This document shows, piece after piece, positions 34,980-46,800 of a stretch of DNA of 64,000 nucleotides. The stretch spans positions 744,001 through 808,000 of the forward strand of contig WUJK01000009.1 of assembly GCA_011317545.1 (NCBI GenBank). Direction: 5' to 3'. The DNA comes from Coniella vitis (lineage: Eukaryota > Ascomycota > Sordariomycetes > Diaporthales > Schizoparmaceae). The stretch's first letter is position 1; the number at the start of each line of letters is the position of its first letter. The notes below the pieces were generated by a model. That model saw only the letters and a list, made by a program, of their open reading frames with translations, had not been told where the DNA came from and searched no databases. A program made the translations under genes and the position numbers.

Positions 34980-34984
34980 CCCGC
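34896..34984 (-). tRNA. tRNA-Phe (anticodon GAA) with 16-nt intron
   Basis: On the minus strand the 5-prime end is GCGGGGATAGCTCAGTTGGG. The D arm is GCTC/GAGC, the anticodon stem TCAGA/TCTGA, the anticodon GAA, the T arm ATGTG/CACAT with loop TTCGATC, and the discriminator base A. The acceptor stem pairs GCGGGGA with TCACCGC, with one G-A mismatch at 5/68. A 16-nt intron (TCCACTTCAGCATCAT) sits after position 37, the standard site for nuclear tRNA introns, and its CTTCAG can pair with the anticodon loop. The mature length is 73 nt without CCA. Confidence 0.93.
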
Positions 34985-35750
34985 TTGTTGAAATCTTCAA
35001 TTTCAATTTGTATTATATCCAGTGTTTGCTATCTGTGGCTAAAGAGAGAGGATAAAATAGTCACGCTATCAGATTAGGCTGCTATACCCAGCATCTCTGA
35101 GACGAATTTTTAGCAAGCGGTTGGAATATTGGATGAGTTCTGCCAACGAAACCAAGGATGGCAGCATAAAAGGCCGGAGGAATTATAACTGAAGTCATAA
35201 AAAAATGGAGCTGAGCGTTAGTTACCAACTGGGAAAGGCAATGCCACAGTTGAACAAATGTCACGGGACAATCACAGCAAGAGACCAACAAGAAGGATAT
35301 CGCAAAACTCGTGCATGAAGAAGTTCATCACGGTGAGTTAGTTATATGTTGCAGGGGGAGATGTCAGTTTATATATTGAGAACGTGAAGCATCGTAGTGC
35401 TCTGGTGGCTACAGCAGAGTTGGGAATTGGAGTGATTGTCAAGCGGAATTCATTTTGAATTCCTGCACATCGTCAACTGACAGTGAGATGACATGACAAT
35501 CATCAGATATACAGCAAAGGCTGAATCCATTTAACCATGCTAGGTTTCTTCCGTCAGTCATATGGCCGTACAGAAATTAGTCAAGCAAATAGCACTCTGG
35601 ACCATCGAAGCCAAGATTTCTGATTCCTCTTGCTTGGTCTGTTGCGTTCCGCTGTTGGATCCATAACCGCAAGAGTATTTGTTGTTTTTACTATTCTGGA
35701 AAGTTTGGCATACCTCGTTCTGCAAGGCACACAATGATATATACAATAAC
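34985..35750. other. Short gene-free stretch
   Basis: About 770 bp between the tRNA and the end of the amidohydrolase gene; moderately AT-rich, with no credible ORF. It should contain the upstream region of the tRNA gene. Confidence 0.5.
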
Positions 35751-36845
35751 TTATCCGTAAACCTTGCCGCCCACCGAATGCTTGTTGAGCAACGCAAGCG
35801 CGTTGCTCCTCAGCGCGTCAGGCTTCAACGCCTCCGCCCTTGGACTCGTTTCCAAAAACGCCTGGTAGCCCTTGACGACGCCCAGGATGCTCGGCATGGG
35901 CGCATACGGAAAGTCGCTGCCAAACAGGATCCTGGACGTGTCGGGCACAAAGTCCAGCAGCGCATGCAGCTGGCCGGGGCTCGTGCTCAGCGCCAAGTCG
36001 TAGTAGAAGCGGCCCGCGTCCTCGCAGCCCTGCGCCGGGGTCAGCCCGGCGCGCTGCGCAATGTGCGGGACCGCCAGCGCGCCCAGCGCGCGCGGGCCCA
36101 CAAAGGGCAGCGTGCCGCCGGCGTGCGAGAGGATGATGGCGACGTCGGGGCACGCGCGCACGGTGCCCGTCACGACGAGGTCGACGGCGGCGCGGGTGGT
36201 GGCCTGCGGGTAGTCGACGACGGGCTGCGGGAGAAAGCCGCCAATGAAGCGCGGCGTGATGTCGACGGCGGTCGGGTGCAGGTGGACGAGCGCCTTGTGG
36301 GCCTGCAGCGCGGCCCAGATGGGCTGGAAGGCCGGGTGGCCGGGCAGCTTGCCGCCGTACGAGGTGTACATGCCCACGCCGGCGCAGAGCTTCTGCTCGG
36401 CCAAGAGGAAGTCGATCTCGGCGACGGTGCCCTCGACGTCGTCCCAGTGCGGGAGGACGCCAAAGAAGGCGAACTTGCCGGCAAAGGGGCCGTCGCGGTG
36501 GGTGCACAGCTCGCCAAAGTAGGTGTTGAGATGGCGGGCTAGCTTGCGACCTTCGTCGCCTGCGCCTGTGATGGGGACGCCAGGGGCCGAGACGGAGAAG
36601 ATGGCTGGTCGTGCTGGGTCAGCTTGCGCTTCTTTTGCATGCTTTTTTCTTTTTTTTTTCTTCTTCTTCTTTTCTTATCAAAGGAACGGACCCAGAGCTG
36701 AACCCACGGCTTCCATGGACTGGAGAGCGGCCTCGGGAGACCAGTCGGGCTCTGGGAAGCCCGAGGGGTCACCGCCATGGGCCGCCACAGCAGCCTTGTA
36801 GGCTGGCGGAAGAGCATGGAAGTGGACGTCAATGTGGGCCGTCAT
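35751..36845 (-). CDS. Amidohydrolase-2 family protein (ACMSD-like decarboxylase fold)
   Basis: Exons 36845-36692 and 36604-35751 give 335 residues; the junction rebuilds GSALA-IFSVSAPG. The start at MTAHIDVHFHALPP was chosen because this HxH strand normally begins the family; an upstream in-frame ATG at 36950 would add an unlikely PTDRPTD repeat. Motifs in order are DVHFH (metal binding), SVSAPGVP, FGVLPHWDD, GVGMYTSYGG, LVHLHPT (metal His), IILSHAGGTLPF (His) and ILFGSDFPY (metal Asp). These define the amidohydrolase-2 group that includes ACMSD, gamma-resorcylate decarboxylase and related metal-dependent (de)carboxylases/hydrolases. The substrate is unknown; aromatic acid metabolism is a reasonable guess. 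GC content is very high in exon 2. The intron has a long T/C run and a weak donor GTCCGT. Confidence 0.83.
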
Positions 36846-36868
36846 TCTGTCGTCGCAGTCGTGACCAA

Positions 36869-36897
36869 GGTCGGTCGGTCGGTCGGTCGGTCGGTCG
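36869..36897. repeat. (GGTC)7 tetranucleotide repeat
   Basis: Seven tandem GGTC units just upstream of the amidohydrolase start codon (36845), in its probable 5-prime leader. Confidence 0.95.
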
Positions 36898-37090
36898 TGC
36901 TGAGGCTGGTTGAGTATCGCGAGCCTGGTGTAGAGAGCCCACCCGATCAATCTGAACTGTTTGTTGCCCAGCTTAGAAAGGCCAGAGGAACTGGACGGCG
37001 CAAGATAGGCATCGTGTATTTATCTCTGGACTGGTCCATCAGGTGTGAGCCCTCGGCAATAGAGCACATGTAGATCCGTGGGCCGCTGAA

Positions 37091-37120
37091 GACGGGGGAC
37101 GGGGACGGGGACGGGGACGG
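37091..37120. repeat. (GGGGAC)n G-rich repeat with quadruplex potential
   Basis: Four to five tandem GGGGAC units give at least four runs of four or five G with 2-nt spacers on the plus strand, the pattern of a G-quadruplex. It lies about 250 bp upstream of the amidohydrolase start. Confidence 0.9.
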
Positions 37121-37387
37121 AAAACGGGCAGAGCATTGCTTACTTGCAGCATTCTGCATGGGCAGAGAGATGTCCAGGCGGGGGGTTAGGATCGGCATAC
37201 GCGGAGGGGAGTATCCGACGGTGGGGTCCTCGAGAGAATCATGGAGGATACAAAGTGCTAACTCCAAGTATATATTATAGGACGAAACTCTGGAATGTTT
37301 GGTATCAATCAATAACCTCGATAACCCCCATGAGATTAGTACAACTCTAGAGGCACTGCTGTTCAGTTCCGTGTCGCTCCCTTCACT

Positions 37388-38416
37388 TTATTCTGTTTCC
37401 GTAAGCCCTTGTTGTATCCTTAGCACTTTGGCCTCTTCCTCTTGCCCTTGAATCGTGCCTTGACTCGCCTCCTCCTCCTCCTCTTCCTTCTTCTTTTTTC
37501 TCTCCTCCTCGCCGTGCGCCGCAGCCCTCATCTTCTTTTCCTTGTCCTCTTCTGCCTTGATCTTCTTCTTCTCTTCCTCGGCCTTCTTCCTCTCCGCGGC
37601 CTTGACCTCCTTCGCAACCGCTTTTTCTCTCTTCATCTCCTTGGCCCTCTCCTCCTCTGCAGCCCGGTCGGCCCACCACCTCGCCACAAAGGTAGCCACC
37701 ACCATCTCCAGGACCTCACGCCGCTCAGTCTCATCCCCCATCTCCGGCACATCCACCTCCATGTCACCGACCTTGCCGCCGCCCAGGCCCACGCCCGACA
37801 GAGCGCCCTCGAGGACGCCCCGCCCCGTCACCTTGGCCATGGAGCGCCCGTCACCATCGCGCCGGAGCAGCGAGGTGCCGCGCCACGTATAGCTTGCGTC
37901 GCGGAACTTCACCGTGTGGTCGTTGGTGGTGCCCCCGTGGCTCGCGAGCGGGTTCGGGATCCACGAGGAGGCAGACTTGTTGCGCAGGGTGAGCTTCGTG
38001 CCCGGTGTTGCCTCTTGGCTCGCATCAAGCCGTCCTAGCTGCTGCTGATGCAACTCGAGCGTCTCATCTGCGTGATGGTGACGACTGCGAGACGATGATG
38101 GACCGCCATTCGCACCACCACTCCCGCCGTTGGCAACAACAGGCTCATCAAGCGTCGCCACACACACGCCACCGTCCTTTTCGCCAGGCGGACCGCGAAA
38201 GATCTGCTTCTTGTTCGCCTTTTTGCCCGACGACAGGCCGCCAAGCGACAGCAGCGGCAGCCGCCCGCCCCCACCACCACCTGTTGTTGTTGTTCTTGTC
38301 GTGGCAGTGCTGTAGATAACGGCACCCGACGAAGGCTCCTTGAAGATCAGCTCGTTGCTGTTCCTGCCGTAGATTTTGCCAGGGGCGTATTCGATGCGGT
38401 AGTGCAGTTTTGTCAT
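37388..38416 (-). CDS. Unknown protein with conserved-looking N-terminus and charged coiled-coil tail
   Basis: Single exon, 342 residues, no recognised domain. The N-terminus MTKLHYRIEYAPGKIYGRNSNELIF looks structured. A Gly/Thr low-complexity stretch and an SSGKKANKKQIFRGPPGEKDGG segment follow. The central part (TKLTLRNKSASSWIPNPLASHGGTT to YTWRGTSLL) reads like a beta-rich module. From about residue 230 the protein turns into an Ala/Glu/Lys-rich helix (VEMVVATFVARWWADRAAEEERAKEMKREK and on to KKKKEEEEEEAS), likely a single alpha helix or coiled coil. The start is supported by a preceding T run and by a good coding pattern from the first codon. Function unknown; no neighbour suggests one. 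Confidence 0.6.
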   Translation of the reverse strand: MTKLHYRIEYAPGKIYGRNSNELIFKEPSSGAVIYSTATTRTTTTGGGGGGRLPLLSLGGLSSGKKANKKQIFRGPPGEKDGGVCVATLDEPVVANGGSGGANGGPSSSRSRHHHADETLELHQQQLGRLDASQEATPGTKLTLRNKSASSWIPNPLASHGGTTNDHTVKFRDASYTWRGTSLLRRDGDGRSMAKVTGRGVLEGALSGVGLGGGKVGDMEVDVPEMGDETERREVLEMVVATFVARWWADRAAEEERAKEMKREKAVAKEVKAAERKKAEEEKKKIKAEEDKEKKMRAAAHGEEERKKKKEEEEEEASQGTIQGQEEEAKVLRIQQGLTETE

Positions 38417-39390
38417 TGTCTCGTTTTTTTTTTTTTAACCCCCTCCTCTCCTTGGTGGGAAGGATGATGATGGTGATGATGATGATGTTCTTCTTTGCTA
38501 ATCTGTGGAAGATGGGTCTGTTGCACGTCTGGTGAGGAATCTGTGATTATCAAGACCACCTACGTAAACGAGCTTATTTTTCCAGACTCACACATGAAGA
38601 GTAAAAGTAGTATCTAGGCAAGTGCTATCGAGTATACATAGTGCTCCTTCCAAGAACCGCGGTTGGCGCCGCGGTGGCGGTGATGTCATGGCTTGCAACT
38701 AAATAAGTATGCATACAAAACTGTAGTACAGATCGACATCGACGTCGTTGGGGCCTCTCCGCTGCCATTTGCCGTATGGGTACTTTTACTGTAGGTACAA
38801 AACATTCCACCTGACGACGGCAACATACTCACGCGGATATAGGCCATAAACATCCCAAATAAGTCAAAGGCCCGAAACATGCTTCTAATTCTCGAGCCGC
38901 AAAAACCGAATAACTTATAGCAAAGGTAGAATACGCGCGAAAGTACTCTCTTTCTCTTTCTCTGCTAACGAGCACGAATTCGTATAAACTTACGTGACTT
39001 GATTCTCGGCGCCCCTTTTTTCTCCTTTTTATGAGACACTGGGCGACGACCACTCTTGCTAGCACGATAGCCACTCTTTTTCTTTTCTTCTCTTTACACT
39101 TTGAAGCAGCTAGGAGAGTCCCTCTGCGCCGCTTGAATCCTTTCACTCCGGCTCAATGTCTACAAAGACATGCAATAGGGCCTCGAGTCAACAATTCAAA
39201 TACCCAACTTAAAGAACCGGGGGAGTCGAATAAACGACGCCCTCTTGTACCGTGCAAGAGCATCGCATGTACGACTCCTTGAGCTTGCATTCATCAAAGT
39301 AACGCTATCAAAAAAGTATGGCCCTCCACGCCAAACTTGAACGCTCTGTACAAAGAGGCGGGAACAAAAATAGACATTGTGGCGCTTTGC
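38417..39390. other. Intergenic region
   Basis: About 970 bp with no credible ORF. It holds the promoter of the 342-residue gene, including a T run at 38426-38437 and a GAT/ATG repeat at 38465-38490, and the 3-prime end of the J-domain gene. Confidence 0.55.
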
Positions 39391-42295
39391 TCATTTCATC
39401 ATCTTGTCCCGGTGCGCAGCAAAAAGCCGAAGGTTCATTTCGTGATCATTACACGCATCTGTCCACTTCTTGCGCACTTCCCGGTCCTCCTCGGCCCAGG
39501 TCATGTACTCGTCCAGACCCGCGCTGTCTCGCGTCTCGAGCCATGCCGGGTGGCTGAGTTTCTGCTGCACCTGTACTCTACGTGCAGAAAAGTGGTCGAT
39601 GAATTTCGTATTGTAGTTCTGAAACTCTGTCAGATAGGCATAAAAAGCCTCAACATAGTGCTTCCAGGCGATCGCAGAAGGCTTGATTCCTGCCACTGCA
39701 AGTGCAGGAGGCGGATTCGGCGGCTTGGGCGATTCTGGCAATGCTTCTTGAATCTTCCTGGTTCGTGAGACAGAGACGGGCTTCCTGCCGGGGATCCGAT
39801 TCGAGGACGCGCTGGGAAACGGCAGGTTGGACTTCAGGTCGCCAAAGGACTCGAGGCCGGATGCGCGTTCGGCAAACGGCTCCACGTTCCTCATATCGCG
39901 GAGGCTGGCTCGGAACTCCTCGCTGTCTTCTGAGCCCGCTGCAGCTGGCGGGCTGCCACCAAAGTGTGGCTGCGGTATACTTGGTGGTGGTGGTGGCGGC
40001 GGCGGCTGGTGGTTGGCATCCACCTTGATTCCCAAGCCGACATCTCCAGCCCGCCACTCAGGACGCGACGGCGTGACGGGGATGTTGCGAGCACCGTTAT
40101 TATTTCCGCCTACTCCGCTAACAGGGGGGTCCACGTCCATAGCCATTGGGCTCGGTGCTGCGTCGTGGCTGGGGGCCCGCGCCGGGGTCGGTGAGCCCTT
40201 GGAGACGTCTTCGAGACTACTACCGCTGTCATCTGACTCGACCAGTCCAGCTGCCCCTGGCGTCACGCGAACAGGCTTGGGCTTTTTGCCCGAGCCTCGG
40301 CTCGAGCGGCCACCACCCACGGCAGACGCCTTTTGTGACGCAGGTGCCGCAAATATGTTGGGGCTAATCTGCTCTGCCCATTCTTCAGGGTTGAAGGAAT
40401 CACTGTGGCTTGATTTTTGGCCGTTGCGCGGAGCAGCAAAAGGCGTTTGTGGAGCGTCTGTCGTCAGGGGAGATCCGCGGCTCATACGATTACCTGATTT
40501 GGACCGAGGCATGGCCGGCCGACCTGTCTCGTCGACCGGAGAGCCTGCGTTGAACTGCCAGCTAGTAGCATCTTCTTCAGCGACAAACCTAGTGTTGATG
40601 TTATCAGTGCTATTGCGCGTGAATCGATGCGAATCGGCCTTGAATGAATCCGTCGAAAATGGTGAGCCGAAACTGGGTGTCAAGTTAGCATGGCTTGAGC
40701 TGACAGGCGCGAATCGAGACTGTGGTTGAAGTGGGGCCTTCATCTGAGGCATTGCTTGCTGTGCGCGCCCGTACTTCAGAGCAGACAGCTGTTGGATGAT
40801 ACAAGACATCTGCTCTTCGAAAGCGTTCAATCTGGGCTTCGGTTGTAGTGTTTCTCCACTCGAAGATACCACAACCCTCTTACTGGCTCTCGTTTGTGGT
40901 AGGCTGGGCGGGGGGTGTTGGGGTTTGATGCCAAAGCCTCTCACGCCCGCACGGCTGATCGTGTGCTGGGCTTGTTGAGATACTCGGTCATGAGAAGTTG
41001 TTCTTTGAGAATGAAACTGTGCTGCATACAATTTGGAGCTGTCCTTGCCGTTATCGCTCAAGCCATCCTTCATCCCTTCCTCCTGAGACCGATATGAGCT
41101 ACTGGTTGAAGTGGTACCGGAGCTTCGTTGATTAGAAAATCCTGCCTTTCCATTGCGCTCTGCGCGTGGGATGTTATCCGAGTCATCGGGAACGCTAGAG
41201 CTCCGTTGATGACGCGCTTCAGGGGGAGAACGAGTCTCCTCCTCCTCCTCGCCGTAGGGCCGTCGGTCGGACTCTCTCGTGCTACGCGACCGTCCAACAT
41301 TACTGGCGCCATTCCACGGGTCGAACCTCTCGCCGCCTCGTGTTTGATACGGGGTGCTTTGGCGCTTCTCCATAAAAGCACTATCGCGGTCCCCGTCGGG
41401 GCTCGAAGGCGCCCGCCGCCTAGCTCGCGCAGCAGAGGAGGTCTCGTTGAACAAATTAGATTGAGGCCGCGTTGTGAAATAGTTGCTGTTGGGTACTGCA
41501 GACTCATCGCCCGGAGAACCCGGCATGTAGCCCCCACGCTGGACGCGCGTTCCAAAAGAGCCCTTGGGTTGTTTTTGAGCAGGAGGAGGTGCTGGAGCTG
41601 GTGCTGGTGCTGGTGCTGGTGCTGGAGCTGGAGCAGGACGCGGGGGTACAGGAGGCGGTGGTTGCTGCTGGGTAGCAGATGGTTTGCTGTAGCTGGGGAC
41701 TCTAGGCGCGCCGCCAGTCGGTTGTGAAGACGTCTTGCTCTTGGAGCCAGACCGCATATCTTCCCAAGCCTGCCAGTGCTGCCACGGTTGGCTCGAGTCT
41801 GGCTTCTTCGGCTGCGCCCGGCGAGGTGCGCCAGCTGTGAACTCGGCATACTTGTCGGCGTTGGTGGTGCCCGACTGGCGTTTCTGCGAAGTCGGGGTGG
41901 GTCGCTGGGGGAAATTGGGCGGACGGGGAGGAGGCGCCCATTCTTTGCCGGCATTAGCCCACGGGTTGCCTCTCACACCCGAAGCATACGAGGTTCTGTT
42001 GCGTCGGGCCGCTTCGGCATCGTATTTGCGCTTCTTTTCGGGGTCAGTAAGGATGGCGTGGGCATGGTTGATGATGTTGAAGGCCTCGTTGGAGCCTCCT
42101 GGTCTGTCGGGATGCTTCTTGAGCGCTGTGCGCAGGCAGTCAGTTTGAGACGATACAAGACAAGACTACGAGCGAGCCCTTGGACGACGAGGACGTACAG
42201 AGCTTCCTGTACTGTTTCTTGATGAGCTCAACATCGCTCGTGGGCCCCGCTAGCTCGAGATCGGCGTACAAGTCGCGTTTCGGATCGGGCTCCAT
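39391..42295 (-). CDS. Large J-domain (DnaJ/Hsp40) protein, mostly disordered
   Basis: Exons 42295-42199 and 42125-39391 give 943 residues, with donor GTACGT and acceptor CACAG. The first about 65 residues form a J domain: MEPDPKRDLYADLELAGPTSD, KKQYRKL, the catalytic HPD in SLKKHPDRPGG, and AFNIINHAHAILTDPEKKRKYD. J domains stimulate the ATPase of Hsp70. The rest is long, Pro/Ser/Arg-rich and disordered, with a Pro-Ala repeat (DNA about 41590-41640) and a Pro run. The last about 110 residues look helical (WKHYVEAFYAYLTEFQNYNTKFIDHF to EMNLRLFAAHRDKMMK) and may be a client or targeting domain. The architecture is seen in filamentous ascomycetes but its specific role is not known to me. It probably works in the cytosol or nucleus; no signal peptide is seen. 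Confidence 0.85.
41587..41640 (-). repeat. Hexanucleotide repeat coding for (Pro-Ala)n
   Basis: Plus-strand GCTGGT/GCTGGA units, about eight copies, in frame in the J-domain protein, giving alternating Pro and Ala (PAPAPAPA). Confidence 0.9.
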
Positions 42296-43859
42296 GATTG
42301 CTCAGTCCGATGTTGACCTTGTTGGAGCGCGTCGGCGAACAGAGGCGAAACGATAGTCAAATGGAGGAGGTGATATTCGTGGTCCGTGGCTACATTTGCG
42401 AACAGTGGCGAATCGAAACGGCGGGTGGGTTGGTTGCAACCGAAGAATGGATGCGCGTTCTCGAACGAAGCATGAAGCCAAGCGACCGTTACACTAGTGA
42501 CTGGAAAGGGAAGAAAGCCAGTTGCAGGCTTGGTCAGGAAGTAAGCCTCTGATTCCAAGTGCAGCCGAAAAAAGAAAAGGCGACTCTGTAGCAAGGCGAT
42601 GTGGACAGGGATGAGCACGGTCATGGCCATGGATATGAGCATGAGGATGGGGAATGGAGGGCTGACACTTACAGCGAGGGATGGGGATGCCACATGCACA
42701 CACCCTTCACAGTTCCTAGGTACAAACAGGTACCTGGGCTGAATCAGCGGGCGAAAAGGGCTTGGGTTCCAAGTATCCGCCAATCTGGTACCGTGCACAG
42801 TAAACGGAGGTCGCAAGGCAGGCAGAAGCCACACCCGACCGGTGGATTGTCGACGACGCGCGATGGGATAGAATCGGGCGCACAGCATAAACTGTGACGT
42901 GATGAAGTCGGCAGGGACAAGAGCCGGGCAGCGAACGAGTGCAAACAGACAGCAACAGACTCTCTGACTGTTCAGTCTGGCCAGACCCAGTTCTGCCAGT
43001 GAGCCGCTGGCCAAAGAAGGTCCCGATATTGCACGCTGGCGCAGCTTGTCGTCGCGTGGCGTGCTGTGGACCGTGGATCGCGGATCGTGTCTGCGAGGGT
43101 TTCCCCCAGAAGGTTGAAATGGGAGAGGTTGGAAAAGGTGCAAGACTGCCAGACTTGCCCAGGTGCTAATGCTTGGGCAGTCACTGTGTAGTGGGGTTGG
43201 GCTTGGGTATCTGGACCAGGGTCCAATGGTTATTGTGTACATGGTAAAGTACAGAATGGGGTATCCAAGTACTTCGGTACTTGCCGTTCCCCCACTAGCG
43301 CCTGCTTAAGAAGAGTACACAGTACCTGTGCATAGTATCTCAAGTGACAGGCCCCTGACTTGCTGCGCCCTGGTATGACGTAGATGTTGAGCCCATACTC
43401 AAGTACTATGTACATGGTATGTCCTATAAATATGACATGAATAAGTGCTGCCAAAATTACACTGACCGTAAGGCTGAATTTCAAACTCGTCAACAGAGGA
43501 CCGAGGTACCTTGGCTCGGAAAAACAATTCCTTATGGGGATTTCAAAATGTGGTAATGCAGTTCACAGCATCAACAAAAGTCGCATGACCAAATAATCGA
43601 TAAGCATCGCAGGATTTACAAGTACCCGTGTATGCAATAACCACCCAAAAAAAAAAACCCACCCATAGTACAGCCCATGCACACACCCTTGGCGTGGATC
43701 CTCTCACGTTTTGTCCAACTCCCTGTCCCGAAACGCCCCAATACATAGTAGACCCTTCATAATATACAAGTCCCAACACAATTCCTTCGGGTGTTTGCTC
43801 GCAAACAAACATCTTTCAGGAAAGAATGCTCCTTTCAAACAATATCAGAATAACCATCA
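42296..43859. other. Intergenic region
   Basis: About 1.56 kb between the tandem J-domain and INCENP genes. A 330-codon frame on the minus strand (42250-43242) was rejected: it overlaps the first exon of the J-domain gene, has no domain and has a shadow-like composition. Dispersed 9-mer copies lie at 43404 and 43742, near the INCENP 3-prime end. Confidence 0.5.
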
Positions 43860-46800
43860 TCACTGGATATCCCTACTCAACTCGTACGTCCACCCTCCAT
43901 CGCGCCTCATTTTCTCCCGCGCCGCAAGATCTTTTTGAATCTCATCCTCCGTCAGTCTGTCCCCGCCGTTCCAGTTCGCACTGCTTCCCCTCGAACGGAA
44001 TTTGCTCCATCGGTCCTTGTTCTTGAACACCTCCTCCAGCTTGAGTGGCGCAGGAGGGCCAAACACTTGCAGAGGATCAATGCTCTCTTGCTTCATGAGC
44101 TCGCGTCGAAGCTCAGGTGTATCAGCCCACGATGCAATACCAAGGCCTTTGCCGCCAGACGTGTCGGCCTCATCATCATCGTCGTCGTCCGATTGAATCT
44201 CGGGCAATTCAATGTTTTCTCCATTTTGGAAACGTGGCGATGATCTCTTTGCTGACATGGCGGCAATCTTGGCTCCAGTAGGTCGTGCGGGTGTCTTGTG
44301 CGACGGGCCAGCAGCATGTGGATTGATCGCAAAGGGAATGGGTCCCTTGGACACCTGGGCCATGTCGAGAGGATGGCCGCTTTTGCTGTGGAATGCAGCC
44401 CCTTGTGTTTTGAAGATGTCTCGCGACACTCCCTGAGAAGGAGCTGCATATCCAGTCGACAAGAACGATTTCTTAGATTGTCCCTACCAAACGCGGATTA
44501 GTACACATCAGCCTCCCAAACTACTGTTAGAGGTCACACTTACTTTCTTTAGCCCAGCCGATGGCCGGACCGGTGGGCCTTTGATGCTACCACCATAGGA
44601 CTGGATTTCCATCTCCTCTTCAGCATTGAACTCATCTGACAGACGCAAACGTTTGACTTCCTTCTGCTGAGGCGCACCGTTTCTGCTCATGGCACTTCGT
44701 TGCGGCGCCTCATCCGTGCCATCCGCTTGGAGCGGTCGCTTCATGGAAACCTTTCTGGTCGTGCCAGATAGGACTGCATTGACCGGCCGACTCAGGTCTT
44801 CCTGCGATCGCTGCACAGCTGCGTGCTGCAACCGGGACTGAGGTCGCGAGACGGGTGCCTTTTCCCGCGTCGTCGCATTCAATTCGGGTGCGCCGCCGTT
44901 CAGCTGAGATCGCACAGCTGGAGGAGGCGCTCTGGTCTTTTTGGCCTTTTCAATCGCGGCTTGACGAGCTGCTTGTTTCTTTGCTTCCTCCTCGGCGGCA
45001 ATCCGTTGCCGTTCTTTGTCACGTCGCTCTTCTTCTTGCTTCCTCTCTGCCTCTCGTCTCCGCTCCATGTCTGCTTTCATCTCTCGTCTGCGCTGCAACT
45101 TTTTCTCTTCCTCTTGCCGTCGCCTTTCAGCCAACTCAAGTGCCTTGGGACGACCAGTCGCGGAAGTATTGGACCCCTTAAGACTCTGAAAGGACGACTT
45201 AGTCTGTACGGAGGACTGGCTGGCCTTGCTGGTCAGTTGCTGCTGCTGCTGCTGCTGCTGGATACTGCCCGTGCTGTCTTGCATATTATTCACAACTGTC
45301 GTGTTCGAAGAATGATATCCAGGATGTTGCGACGATGTGTTTACGCGAATAAGAGTCGGGGCTTGCTTGGGCCTCATGAGCGCGTCTCTCATCGGCTTCA
45401 ATGGCCGTTTCAGCTCCCGATTCTTCAGAGTTTGGCTGGGCGTAGGCCGGGGAATCGAGGGAGGCACAGTCTTGGTTGTTGCTGGCGCATCGACCATTCC
45501 AACGTCCTGGTCAGGAGCACCACGGCCGGTTACAGTTTTATCCTCCTCGTCTGCAGATTGTGGCCTGCTTTTTTGTGGACTTGTCCGGCCTGATCTGTTA
45601 GATACCTTGGGAGCTGGCGTTCGGAAAGCCTGTGGGTGGGTTTCTGGCCCCCTAGTGTGCTTCTCGGATGGTCCTTCTTCGTTCTTTTCACTAGTTAGAC
45701 GAGCCTGCTCCAGCTTTTTAATCTGATCAGCAAGATCATGTGCCTCTTTTTCTTCCTTTTCCCTCTGTTCTGGATTCCTCCTTTCTTTGTCAGCCAAAGG
45801 CCCAGTCTTACGAGCGTCTGCTGTCGAAGCTTCGGTAGTATGTCGGGTATGGTGCGAGTCAGATTGCATATCCTTGGTCAAGTCAGGGTATAGTGACTTC
45901 TCGTCATCGTCACGGTTCAGGGCCTCTGTAGGTGCAGATCTCTGCTTTCGCGAGCCGGCCACAGATGGAGAATCATGGGACAAGTCCTTCGTATCCGTGA
46001 GAATAGCGGCGGTACTTTCCGAAAGATCCTTGGCACCCTTCAGGATGGACGAGAACTTATTCTTAAAATGCTGCAACGTATTGTACTTGAATGGGCTTCC
46101 ATCGTCCACCAAGGAGCGCGGTCTGTTGGTATCACCAAAGATATCACCTCTGTCTTTTCTTGCAAAAGGATTCGACATATTGCCGGACTTTTCGATCTTG
46201 GAACGACCTGGAAATCCTCCAAAGATGTCTGCGCGGTCCAAATCAGGTACAGAGGATGACTTTCCGTGGTGCAAGACAGGCCTGATTTGCTTACTTAGTG
46301 GCACTTTCTCAGGCGAACGATACAACAAGCTAGGGCTCGCAGCATGGGGTGGGTCCTTAAGTGTCCCCGTATTCTTACGGCCTGGTGTTGTAGAGGTATG
46401 TGGCTCTTCGCTGAGACTTGTGGCTAGGGTGACTTGCATTGCAGTAGGAGGGCTCTGAGCAGCCGGCTGGGATGTCGAAGGCGGTATGATCCAATCATCT
46501 TCGTCATTGCCTGGGAATGTACCTGGTGTTCTTGTGGGAAGCTGAGATTTTGACGGCGACACAGGTTTTTCGATGACCGCTTGGCCTTGCTGGGAAATTT
46601 GTGTTTGTACTGACGGCTGCGTACTGCCAAAGTTCGTAACTGGCTTGGTTGGTCTCGTGCCACCTATCTGTGATTTGCCTAGCATGCTGATTTGATCTTG
46701 CAACCTCTGGGTATAAGTCTTGGTTTGAGTGCATGAAGCCATGTCCTTGTCGCGTACAGCCTCGGCGGCTTGGTCGTCGTTATCAATATCCATAGCATCA

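Noticed and set aside
35679..36542. 287-codon plus-strand frame opposite the amidohydrolase exon
   Set aside because: Arg/Gly/Ala-rich antisense shadow of a very GC-rich coding exon; the minus strand carries clear enzyme motifs.
42250..43242. 330-codon minus-strand frame upstream of the J-domain gene
   Set aside because: Overlaps the first J-domain exon in another frame, has no domain, and shows low-complexity Pro/Ser/Arg composition without coding bias.
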